Of a stretch of DNA of 64,000 bases, positions 12,561 through 22,479 are shown piece by piece (positions within the stretch are counted from its first letter, which is position 1; every line of letters begins with the position of its first letter). A model generated the notes under the pieces. The model was not told where the DNA came from and made no database searches. It saw nothing but the letters and a program-made list of their open reading frames with translations. A program made the translations under genes and the position numbers. Source of the DNA: Capsicum annuum (taxonomy: Eukaryota > Streptophyta > Magnoliopsida > Solanales > Solanaceae); NCBI RefSeq assembly GCF_002878395.1, contig NC_061121.1, positions 11,888,983-11,952,982 of the forward strand. Reading direction: 5' to 3'.

Positions 12561-13199
12561 CCACTATGCTGATTTAGTTGATTTAGCTGTACCGACACAT
12601 ATCAGTCTGACTGTCGCTCCTCATCCTCCTGAGGTGCCATCATTTTCTAAAAGGCCGGCACATTGTGGTTTTTCTGATTCCTTTTATGATTTACCCCGTT
12701 GGAACAGTGTTGACGAGGGAGCTTACACATCAACTTATCGGGAAGAGCTTAAGTATTATCTTCGATCGCCGCCAGAGGTTCGCAAACGACGGATCAACAC
12801 ATTGGATTGGTAGAGGAATAATGAAACACAATATCCTATGCTTTCAAGATTAGCTACAAATATCTTGAACGTTCTAATGTCAACCGTTGCATTAGAGAGT
12901 GTCTTTAGTCAGGGACAACAGCAACTTGGAGACAACCGACACTCATTGGGAAGCAATGCAATGAATGTTCTAGTTTGCCTCAGAGATTGGATTAGGGCAG
13001 AAAGAAGAAATCAAGGAATGGAACCGGAGCCGAATGACGAGCAGAAACTGGAAGAAATTATGACTTCGAGGGAGAACTCAGCAGAATCAAGTCCAATGCA
13101 TGGGTTTGCCCCCATTGACTTTGACTATACTATGCAAGTTCCCGTTAATATTAACATGGATGAGTTGGAAAAAATGATGCATGGTTTGTAGATTTTTTA

Positions 13200-14042
13200 T
13201 TCATATAAATTATAAATTTTGGATCATTTTTCAATCAATAAAATTCAACATTCATTAATTAAATATCAAGTATTATTAATTTATTATATTAAGTAGTATA
13301 TATTTTGTATATTATTGTATATATCTTCTATACACATGTATATTTAACATATATATTTAATGTATCCAAGTGTATATGTTTTACAAATTAGTATATAACT
13401 ATATATATATATATATATACATATTGTATCATATTAAATGTATATTGTAGAATAGTATATATTTTATTTAAAGTAGTACATATATATTGAATGGTGTGTA
13501 TATATCTTCTATAACCGTATATATTTAACGTATACATGTGTATATGTTTTATAAATTAGTATAATATAACTATCTATATATTGTAATACATATATATTGT
13601 AGTATATAGTTTATTTAATTTTAAAGTAGTACATATATATTGAATGGTGTGTATATATCTTCTACAAACGTGTATATTTAACGTATACATGTGTATATGT
13701 TTTATAAATTAGTATGTAAGTATATATATATATATATACACACACACACTTTATTTAAAGTAGTACATATATATTGAATGGTGCGTATATATGTGTATAT
13801 ATTATATCTTCTATAGACTTATATCTTTAACGTATACAAATGTATCTATTTTATAAATTAGTATATAAGTATATATATATATATTATTGTAGTATATACT
13901 TTATTTAAAGTAGTACATATATATTGAATGTTGCGTATATATGTGTATGTATCTTCTATAGACGTATATCTTTAACGTATACAAGTGTATATTTTCTATA
14001 AATTAGTATGTAATTATATATATATATATATATACATATTGT

Positions 14043-14089
<47 letters not shown>

Positions 14090-14216
14090 TGTAATATATA
14101 TTTTATTTAAAGCAGTACATATATATTGAACGGTGCGTATATATGTGTATATATCTTCTATAAGCATATATATTTAACGTATAAATGTGTATATGTTTTA
14201 TAAATTAGTATATAAC

Positions 14217-14253
<37 letters not shown>

Positions 14254-14445
14254 ATATTTTACTATTGTAGAATTGTAGTATATGTTTTATTTAAAGTAGT
14301 ACGTATAGTCATATATAAATATATATTGAATGATACGTATATATGTGTAATTATTTATATATATTTTAAAATATATATATTGTATAATTATAGTGTATAT
14401 AGTGTATATAATTGTAGTGTATGTAGTGTTTATTGGATTTTTCAT
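13200..14445 (+). repeat. AT-rich tandem array carried inside the hAT element
   Basis: About six units of roughly 150-190 bp. Each contains GTATATGTTTTATAAATTAG, a (TA)n run, TTTATTTAAAGTAGTACATA, a TTGAATGGTGYG segment, and ATCTTCTATA followed by TTTAACGTATAC. A pure TA microsatellite expands at 14045-14085. The same unit in the opposite orientation fills the hAT derivative at 36245-38988. Confidence 0.85.
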
Positions 14446-15011
14446 TTTTTTTAAACGGGTTTGACCGGATTAGGTGGGTTTAACCGGGTTGGGTTAAGTG
14501 GGCTGGTTCAGGGTTGTTTTCAACATTTTTACTGTTGAACCCGGAACCGGCCTGACCCACCTAACCCCAACCCGGGCCGAAACCGGCCCACAACCCGGTT
14601 AAACTAAATGGGCCGGTTCCGGTTTGGCCCGTCCTGGCCCACTTGACATCTTTATTTTAACCATTAACCGATCCAAACCAACCAATGAACACCCCTACAT
14701 AGTTCTTGCTAAAAATTACATAAATACACAACTTATGTTTTCAATATTACAAAAAATCTCAACTCCCTAAACATATTACAAAAATCTCACGTATATACAG
14801 AATGCTATGTATATATATGTCGGCTATGTTATGTATATTAATAGGGAGAGAGACTAAAGTAATTAAAAAAGTGAGAGAGAGTGTAATCACTTCTAAAAGA
14901 GTTGGTATTTATGTTATTTATACTAGGTCTTGACGTCCCAAAATCAGCCAATGGGAGGTAATAGTTGGCCCGTATGAGTGCCCACAGTCAGCCGTTTGCT
15001 ATTAATGAGTT

Positions 15012-15246
15012 GTTTAGTGTGAGGTATAAGAGATAAATAGTCTCGAGATAAAATGAATGATTATTTATTTCATATTTGGTTGGAGGTACTAGTTAGTATC
15101 AGAATTATTTATCATACCATTTACACCATAGTGATGGATAAGTTATCCCATATTTATGTTGGGATAACTAATCTCGGGTAATTCTGGGATAACTAATTTC
15201 AAAATTAATTATACCGAGATGCACTTTCCCAACCAAAAGACCCCTA
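15012..15246. mobile_element. MITE-like block (GGGATAACT motifs)
   Basis: Contains repeated GGGATAACTAAT and GATAAGTTATCCCA motifs and ends CCCAACCAAAAGACCCC, the style of abundant solanaceous short TIR elements. The terminal repeats align only weakly and I cannot define a target duplication. Confidence 0.4.
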
Positions 15247-15311
15247 AGTATTTCGTATAGCATAGGACTATGAGTCTGTGACCTTTCTCCCAATTAATCT
15301 CAGTAGAATTA

Positions 15312-15425
15312 TCAACAACAACAATAATATACCCAGTAGAATTTCACAAGTGAGGTCTAGGATGGTAAAGTGTACGCAGACTTTACCACTACATCGGTAA
15401 GGTAGAGAGACTATTTTCAAAAAAA
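15312..15425 (-). mobile_element. TS-type SINE fragment (TTG tail), reverse
   Basis: Reverse complement gives the familiar segment ending in a (TTG)n tail (here AACAACAACAA at 15312). The internal CTACCTTACCGATG and AAGTCTGCGTACAC text parallels 40535-40647 and 25497-25620. Only the 3' portion is visible. Confidence 0.7.
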
Positions 15426-15845
15426 CCTCTACTCAGGTGTAGCAAATCTTTATTAAATTATCATTTAATATTAGTTTCTCTTTAATCCTTATAAAAATAA
15501 CTTGATGTTGTAAATTGAGTGGATAGCCATTGGCCTGCTATGTGGCAAACTCGTTGAGGAAGTGTATTGTCAATCTTCTTGCAGAGGTTTGGTAGGTTTG
15601 TTAAGGAAGCTTATTGTCAAACTTTCTGCAGAAGTTTTATAGCTTATATATATGCTCATTGGCTTGTAAAGGAAAGTATGAGAAATATGAAGAATGGAAA
15701 GTGAAATACGATTTTCTCTTTCTTTCTCTTTTGTAATTTACTTTTATATTAGCTTTCATTTTATAATAAATTATTAGCACGAGACTTTGTCATCCTAAGC
15801 AAATACATTTAAAGCAATAAGGGTAAAAATTTATTTTTCTTAATA

Positions 15846-18800
15846 ATGTCAAATCTTTCTAAGCTTGAATTTGTTTTCCTAGATATATCGGGCAAAAATT
15901 ATTTATCTTAGGTAATTGTTGTCGAAATTCATTTGGAAGCAATGAATCTGATAGAAATCATCAAAGATAAAAATCAGACATCAAAATAAAACCGTGTCAA
16001 GGCTATGATATTTTTTCGTCATCACCTCGATGAGGGATTAAAAGTAATTTATCTCACTATATTGTATTATAAAATAGTTTAAAAGCATGATCTTCTGAAT
16101 ATGCACAGACACATTATGAAAAGACGAAATTGAGATTACAAGATTTTAAAATTATAAAAGAGTATAATTCTTTTATGTTTAGAATTATTTTATAGTTAAA
16201 GTTATGCATAGAAAATACCACTGACCATGATATGTTGTAGAAAATATTCTTCACCTTTACCTCCTCGAGTATGCTTCTGTAGCAACAATATCGAGAAATG
16301 AGAACTAAAAAGTATTCTAAATTAATTTCACATATTCTTATTGCTGAACAACATAATGATCTTTTGATAAAAATCATTAAAGTTGACCTACTAGTTTTGT
16401 TTCATTCTTTAGAGTGAATGAGGTAAATTTTCACCAATTCGGACATGAAAAAGGTCCTGGCCTCAATTGTGAACGTGGCCATGATCGAGGAAGAGATTCT
16501 AATCATGGTAATCATCTTGCACCAAATAATAATCTTCCTCACCAACATTGTAAGAAAAATCGTGAAAAGTCTATAGCGACGCAAAAGAAAAATTCAAAAA
16601 ATAGATGTTACCAATGTAGAGGAAAAACGCATTGACCACGTACTTGTCATACGCCAAGGCACCTGTTAGATCTCTGCCAAGCATTTTGAAAGAAACAGAT
16701 AATAATGTAAAAGAAAAATTGATCGCTGAAGATAATGTTGAACCTACGTAGTTAGATATTATTTTTTTGAATTCTCTGAAGAAAATATAGATCATCTTAT
16801 TGGTGGTGAATCCATAATAGTCTAAGTATGTTATTTTTCTGTTGGTTGTAATAGTTTACGAATCTGTCACTTATGTTTCTCTAATCCTGTAAATAAATAA
16901 AATTTGTGTAATATGTTGTTAGTAATACTATAATGTTTACTTTATTTATGTTTTCATCTTGAAGAATATATGAATATTCCTTAACTTTTATTTGGATAAA
17001 TGATCAAAAGTAAGGATATTTGTACAATTGATGGTGGAACAATGCACGCCATATTTAAAGGTGAGAATTATTTTCCTACTTGTTTAGAAGAAAAATAAAT
17101 GTCACAACAATCTCTAGTAATTCGAAATTGATTGAAGGCTACAAAAGAGTTATTATATGTTTGCCTAAGAGGACGAAATCTGTTATAGAAGATGCACTGT
17201 TCACTTTTTTTTGAGAAACTCGTTAAGTTTTATATCCGTTGAAATGAATATCGCATTGAGACAATAATGAAATGAATGTTAAATATCTTGTCATTGCCAA
17301 AAAATAGTTTGGGTCAGAAATTTGTGTTGAAAAAATTATCATCTTTGTCTTCTGGCCTATATTGTGTAGAAATTGGTACAGTCGAAGCACAATGGAAATT
17401 GGTACAGTCGAAGCACACTCTATTGTGAATCAGAAGTTTATCAATTTAAATACTTTTGTGTTTTGACATGACCGAATGAACCATCATGGATCAATAATGA
17501 TGAGATGAATCATTAAAAATTCAAATGGGCATCCATAAAGAACCTGAAGATTCTTGCAAGTAATGAATTTTCATGTTCTGCTTGTTAGCAAGGTAAATTA
17601 ATAACTAAGTCGTTGTCACTAAAACTTGGCGTCAACTCCCCTCTTTTTCTAAAGCATATACATGAAAATATATGTAGACCTATTCACCCATCTAGATAGT
17701 CATTTAGACACTTTATAGTCCTAATAGACACTCTTCAATATGGTCTCATGTGTGCCTCTTATCATCTGAAAATATGACATTTGTGAAATTATTGACACAA
17801 ATAATTTGATTTAAGAGCTTTATTTTCAGATTATTTCATTAAGGCTAATCGCTTCGATAATGCTGAAGAATTTACATCCCAAACTTGATTACTATGTGTC
17901 TGTCGGGATAATGATTTTACATCCTATAGCTCATGTTCATATTCAGAATGGCCCTTCTGAGTCATTTATTAAGCGTCTACAAGTGATAGCAAGATCATTA
18001 CTTATGAGAAAAAACTTTTCCACTACTGTTTAGGGATGATGCTATTTTACATGCAACATCATTTGTTCGACTCAAACCAGCTCATTCTAACAAATGCTCT
18101 TTGTCACAAATGATTTTTGATCATGAATCAAATATTGTCCATCTACGAATCTTTCAATGTGCTATATATGTGCCAGTAGCATCAACAAAATGCACCAAGA
18201 TAAGCCCTCAGAGAAAGTTAGTAATATATATTGGTTTGAGTCACCCTCTATAATTCACTACCTTGAATCATTGCTGAATTTATAGATTGTCGATTTGATG
18301 AAATAATTTTTTCACAATTAGAGAGAGAAAATAAGAAACTAAAAAAAATTCGAAGTGACACTCTAAAAGAATCTCATGAAGAGACCGAAGATCAGACTAA
18401 TCCTAATATTCGTGAAAAAATCAGTGAACCTGAGACTTAAGTGAAAGAAGACCTTTCGATAAGTCCCGCTGGTGATGGAATAAATTTAGATCAATAAAAA
18501 ATTATGATAGATAATATTTTTGCATATAATATCGTACTTGACATACGCAAGACAGTGAAGATTTTAAACTTTTATCTGTCGAAAAATATCAACAAAGATG
18601 TGATTGGTCAAAATGGCAAGAGGTAATTTAATAAGAATTGAACTCAATTGCTAAACAAAAGGTTTTAGACCTGTAGTCCAAACCCCTTGATGGTATAAAT
18701 CAGTTAACTATAAATGGGTATTTGTGCAAAAAAAAAAAATGAGAGAAATGAATTGTAGATACAAGGCATGCCTTGTTGTACAAGGATTCTCTCAAAAATC

Positions 18801-20170
18801 CGTTGTCTATTATGAAGAAGACAGATTCACTTGTCATGGATACAATAACATTTTGATATATCATTGGTCTAGCTGTATATGAAAAGAAATACATTTAATG
18901 GATGTGATTATAACTTATATTTATGATTCACTTGACAATGAAGTTTATACAAGGATCCCAAAATGATCTAGAATGTCCCAAGCATATAGTTTAAAGTCTC
19001 AAAAAATGTATTCAGTTAAATTACAAAGATCGTTATATGGTAAAAAATAATCAGGACATAATCGCCTCAATGAGTACTTAATAAATGAAGGTTTCATAAA
19101 TGATGTTATTTGTCTTTGTATATTTATTAAGAAAAAAACATCAAAATTGAAAAAAACATCAAAATTTATTATACTCACCGTTTATGTTGATGACATAAAT
19201 CTCATTGAAACTCCATAAGAAGTTTATAAGGGGATTGTGTTTCTAAACAAAGAATTTGAGATGAACGATCTTGAAAAGATAAAATTTTATCTTCTTCTAC
19301 ATATTGAACATTTAGTAGACGGAGTCTTCATCCACCAATTTGCCTTTACTGAGAAAGTTTTGTAATGATTTTACATGAACAAAGCATATTCATTAAGTAC
19401 TCCAATGACTATTCAATTACTTGAAGTGAGTAAAGATCCGTCCCGATCTTCAGAAGATAATGAAGAAATTCTTGGTCCTGAGATATAATATCTCATTGCT
19501 ATTGATGCACTTATATATCTTGCTAATGCTACAAGGCCTACTAGAGCATTTTCTTTGCTAACAATATATAGTTTTTCCCCTACAATAATAAGTTGAAACA
19601 AAGTTAAACATATATTGCGATATTTAAAGAAGATTGTTAATATGAGTCCATTTTACACTAACAAAGATAGTGCGAATCTCATTAGTCATGCACATACACT
19701 AACAAAGATAGTGCAAATCTCATTGGTCATGCAGATGCAAGTTAATTATCTGATTTGCATAAAGTTTGATCTTAAACAAGTTATGTATTTTCATGCAAAA
19801 GTACTATTATATCATGACGATCTACAAAATAGTCTATTATTGCTACTTCTTCAAATTATGCTGAGATAATAGCAATAATTGAAGCAAGTATGAGTGAGAT
19901 CAGTGATACATTTCATCAAAGAGAGATGTGATCTTCATTATGATAACCAAGCCTCTTTAGTCCTATATGAAGACAATGCTATCAAAATTATTCTTCACAC
20001 ATGATGTACAGAAGAATGGTGACATTAGTGTACAACAAATTCGTTCAAGTGACAATTAAATAGATTTGTTCATTAAATCTTTGCAAACTTCAACTCTTAA
20101 GAAGATGGTACACAAGATTGTGATGCAACGACTTTACCATTTGAATCGGGATCTTCATCAGGAGGAGTAA
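15846..20170 (+). pseudogene. Ty1/copia gag-pol pseudogene
   Basis: Heavily broken polyprotein with stops every few dozen codons. Gag remnants run from 15846 (FLDISGKNYLS, then FFRHHLDEGLKV near 16005) to a crippled CCHC knuckle (CYQCRGKTH then a stop, about 16605-16633). A protease-like segment with an Asp (CTIDGGTMHAI) is near 17020. An integrase zinc-region remnant (CSACQQGK) is near 17575. The reverse transcriptase motif VYVDDI is near 19180, after a LYG-type segment near 19035. RNase H remnants (YLANATRP near 19515; an EDNA-like stretch near 19970) come last, then QKNGDISVQQIRSSD near 20010. Order and motifs identify the superfamily; no function can remain. Confidence 0.85.
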
Positions 20171-20377
20171 AATACGTGTTGTACTTTTTTTTCCTCACAA
20201 GATTTTATCCCAATGAATTTTTCTTATAAGTTTTTTAATGAGGCAACCAAAATGCTACTATCAGAGATGTGTACTTATTTTTCCTTCACTAATTTCTTTT
20301 CTTTTTTCCACCGAGTTTTATTTTCTAGTAAGATTTTATGAGGAACATTATCTATCACATAAACATTCAAGGGAGAA

Positions 20378-20478
20378 TGTTGTAAATTAAGTGATGGCCA
20401 TATGACCTGTTATGTGGCAAGCTTGTTAAGAAAGTTTATTGTAAAGCTTCCTGAAAAAGTTTGATTAATTAATATATA
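20378..20478 (+). repeat. Right LTR of copia element, first part
   Basis: Starts TGTTGTAAATTAAGTG after the purine tract at 20366-20377 and aligns to the left LTR. It is interrupted at the 9-bp target site of the MULE-type insertion and resumes at 21671. Confidence 0.85.
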
Positions 20479-21661
20479 GGCAAAATAGCTCGGTAGACCT
20501 TTATACTAGTCTATTTTAAATAATGTGGATACTTCTACTTAGCTCTTTGTCATCTGAACCCCCAACTCAATAAAACTCAACATTTTAAACACTTTTTTGG
20601 TGAGTGCAACACACTCGCCCCACATCAGCTGCCACATCAACTTCCACGTCTGCCACGTCAGCTTTCACGTCATTTCAAGTATTACATTAAATTTCAAATT
20701 ATTTTTAAAATGTCACATAAGAAATTAAATATTAAAATAAATTTAATTAAATAAAAAAATTATAAATTGTAGAAAAATTTAAATAATCATGTTTTTATTT
20801 TTGCTCACTAATTAAACATCAAATTTATTCCAAATAATTAAAATTCTTCTCCAATTAATTTAAATTTTTAACTATAAATTCATATATACAAACATAATTA
20901 ATTTTTGATTTTTAAATTTGAAAATCTTTAACAAATTCTCAAAAACTTTAATTTTTTTCAAGATCATTCATGAAATTCACTAATTTTTCAATATCCACTA
21001 TCACTCACTTTCAATTCAAATTTAAATTTTAATCCAAAAAAGATATGAAAAGCTATCAAATTTAAATTTTAATCCAAAAAAAAAAAAATGAAAACATTTG
21101 AATTGAGAGAAAAAATTTAAAAATAAAATAAAAAGTGAAGGTGGGTTGGGGAAGGGGCTGGGGTGGGGGATGCTGGACGGGCCTGAAGGTGGGGTGAGGG
21201 ATGCTGGAAGGGGTTGAGGGGTGTTGGACGGGGCCGGGGGTGGGGGGTGATGGATGGGCGTAGGAATGGGTGGGGGGTGCTGGACGGCGGGAGGGTGGGG
21301 TGAGGGGTTCTGGATGAGGATGGGATGTAGGGTGGAGGGTGTTGGACGGGGGTGAGGGGTGGGGTGGCCTTTTTTATTTTTTGTTATTTTTTTAAAATTT
21401 TTAAATTTGTAAAATAAAAAAGGTTGACTGTCTTTTTTAATTTTAATATTATTTAAATATAAATATATTACTTCACTCGCTTATATACGTGTGACTACAC
21501 GCGTCATATCTTAATAAGTAATTTTAATGCCATATAAATCCGGTCAATGGTCAAAGAGTTTAAAATGTTGAGTTTTATTGAGTTGAGAGGTTTAGATGAT
21601 AAAAAGTTAGTAGAAGTATGCACATTACAAAACAGACCAAGTACAAGGTACATATTTTGCC
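20479..21661. mobile_element. MULE-type MITE with exact 9-bp target duplication
   Basis: Ends are GGCAAAAT and ATTTTGCC. Inverted similarity extends inward for about 55 bp (for example GTCTATTTTAAATAATGTGG versus, reversed, GTCTGTTTTGTAATGTGC). The 9-bp duplication TAATATATA is exact (20470-20478 and 21662-21670), the size Mutator-like elements make. Length is 1183 bp with no transposase. The centre holds the G-rich tract at 21138-21370. Confidence 0.9.
21138..21370 (+). repeat. G-rich degenerate tandem tract
   Basis: Strongly strand-biased G runs (many GGGG blocks with GGGGTGCTGGACGG-like units of about 50-60 bp) in an otherwise AT-rich element. The + strand could form G-quadruplexes. Confidence 0.8.
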
Positions 21662-22189
21662 TAATATATATACTCCTTGACTTGTAAAGAAAAGTATAAC
21701 AAATATGAAGAACGAAAAGTGAAATACAATTTCCTTTCTCTTACAATTTACTTTTATTTTAACCTTTTATTTCATAACACTTTCACAGTATAAATATTTT
21801 CTTACATAATCTATCTATAGAATTTAAATTTAAATTTTAAGAATTTGAAACCCAATAAAGGAAGAAAAATAGTACTATATCACTTCAAATAGTCAACCGT
21901 AGATTATACCTTAAATGACGTCAGCCATTTTTTTTCTTTTAAGAAAAGGTCAACGGAGCCAAATAAAAGTTCACTTTTTTCAAAATTTCCTGTTTTTTTC
22001 TTCTTTTATTTAAATTATTATTTCGGAAAATTATAGTACTTTACTACTAAGAACAAAGTAAAGGGTTAAAAAAATATAAAAACCACTTTTTCTGAATCTG
22101 TATTTCATCCCAAAAAGAGAAAATTAATTCCAACAAATTAAAAAATATATAAAAACCACTTTTTTCAAAATTTCCTGTCTGTTTTTTCC

Positions 22190-22368
22190 CATTCCAAAAA
22201 CACAAGGGAAATCAATTCTAATAAATAAAAAAAAAATATAAAACCCGACACCGTGTTGATTTTTCCCTCTCCCTTTTTTTTCTTCACCATCTCTCGACTC
22301 CAGCAAATTCTCTTTTGAAAATTTCCATGATTTTACGTGCTTAGGGTTTTGCTCTTTCCTCATTTAAG
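22190..22368 (+). promoter_or_regulatory. Probable 5'UTR exon and core promoter region of the DnaJ gene
   Basis: A CT-rich leader-like stretch ends CTCATTTAAG and is followed by GTAAATATTT, a good plant 5' splice donor at 22369. The next convincing acceptor with an ATG just behind it is TTTCTGCAG at 26705-26713, six bases before the DnaJ start codon. This implies a 4.3 kb intron in the leader. The transcription start is not determined, and TATAAAA-like stretches near 22075 and 22145 are only weak TATA candidates. Inferred from splice signals alone. Confidence 0.5.
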
Positions 22369-22479
22369 GTAAATATTTAAATTATGTTTGCTAATTTTGG
22401 ATTAATTTACCATTAATTGTGGAATTGGGTATTTTTTTTAATGTTAAATATGATCTCTTTATTTTGTTGCATTGATGAG

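Larger units (their letters stand above)
8112..13191 (+). pseudogene. hAT-superfamily transposase pseudogene (BED zinc finger, RNase H-like, dimerisation domain)
   Basis: This encoded the DDE-type transposase of the hAT element at 7462-14654, a nuclear DNA-binding cut-and-paste enzyme. The translation starts MDKLRNLG (ATG at 8124, or 8112) with an acidic N-terminal part. A BED-type zinc finger (CNIC...H...H, about 8541-8640) follows, cut by a TAA stop at 8538. Later frames carry recognised hAT landmarks: ACHIYNLIVKDGL (about 9250-9290), DIRWNSTYDFL (about 9427-9460) and LNPALN (about 9800). Frame changes occur near 9061 and 9610. The solo LTR interrupts it at 9959-12565; the frame reads TyrAsnHis before and TyrAlaAsp after, so the insertion site is precise. 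The C-terminal dimerisation segment (LSRLA...STVALESVFSQG...LVCLRDWI, 12838-12990) is preceded by LDW and a TAG where the family has a second Trp. Clearly inactive. Confidence 0.9.
7462..14654 (+). mobile_element. Degenerate autonomous hAT transposon with exact 8-bp TSD
   Basis: The ends are inverted: the left reads AAAGGTGTCAAACGGGCC and the right, on the reverse strand, AAAGATGTCAAGTGGGCC. The 8-bp target duplication TTTTAACC is exact on both sides (7454-7461 and 14655-14662). The interior holds a broken hAT transposase (8112-13191), then an AT-rich tandem array (13200-14445). GGGCC/ACCGG-rich subterminal segments follow the left end and precede the right end. A 2.6 kb solo LTR has inserted in the transposase. 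The same end family recurs at 36245-38988. Confidence 0.92.
6079..14696. mobile_element. Outer hAT-type element (non-autonomous), host of a nested hAT
   Basis: Terminal inverted repeats AGGGGTGTTCAT (6079) and ATGAACACCCCT (ending 14696) match perfectly, and further subterminal AACCAAACC-type motifs are present on both sides. The flanking 8-bp sequences CCATAGTT (6071-6078) and ACATAGTT (14697-14704) differ at one base and are taken as the target duplication. The element's own sequence is 6079-7461 plus 14663-14696; everything between is a later hAT insertion only 34 bp from its right end. No transposase of its own is recognisable, so it is probably a cut-down derivative. A 53-bp direct duplication (CCCTGGTTCAAATGGTAG) lies at about 6900-7005. 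Confidence 0.8.
14705..15505. other. Intergenic between hAT nest and copia element
   Basis: No gene is supported. It holds a MITE-like block (15012-15246) and a reverse SINE fragment (15312-15425), listed separately; the rest is anonymous AT-rich DNA. Confidence 0.6.
15506..21779 (+). mobile_element. Decayed Ty1/copia LTR retrotransposon
   Basis: The left LTR (15506 to about 15765) and the right LTR (20378-20478 plus 21671-21779) share the start TGTTGTAAATT and aligned interiors (GGCTTGTAAAGGAAAGTATG versus GACTTGTAAAGAAAAGTATA). A purine tract CAAGGGAGAA precedes the right LTR. Gag, protease, integrase, reverse transcriptase and RNase H remnants follow in that order between the LTRs, the Ty1/copia arrangement. 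No clear 5-bp target duplication is visible, and the right end is eroded. The right LTR is split by a MULE-type element. Confidence 0.88.
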
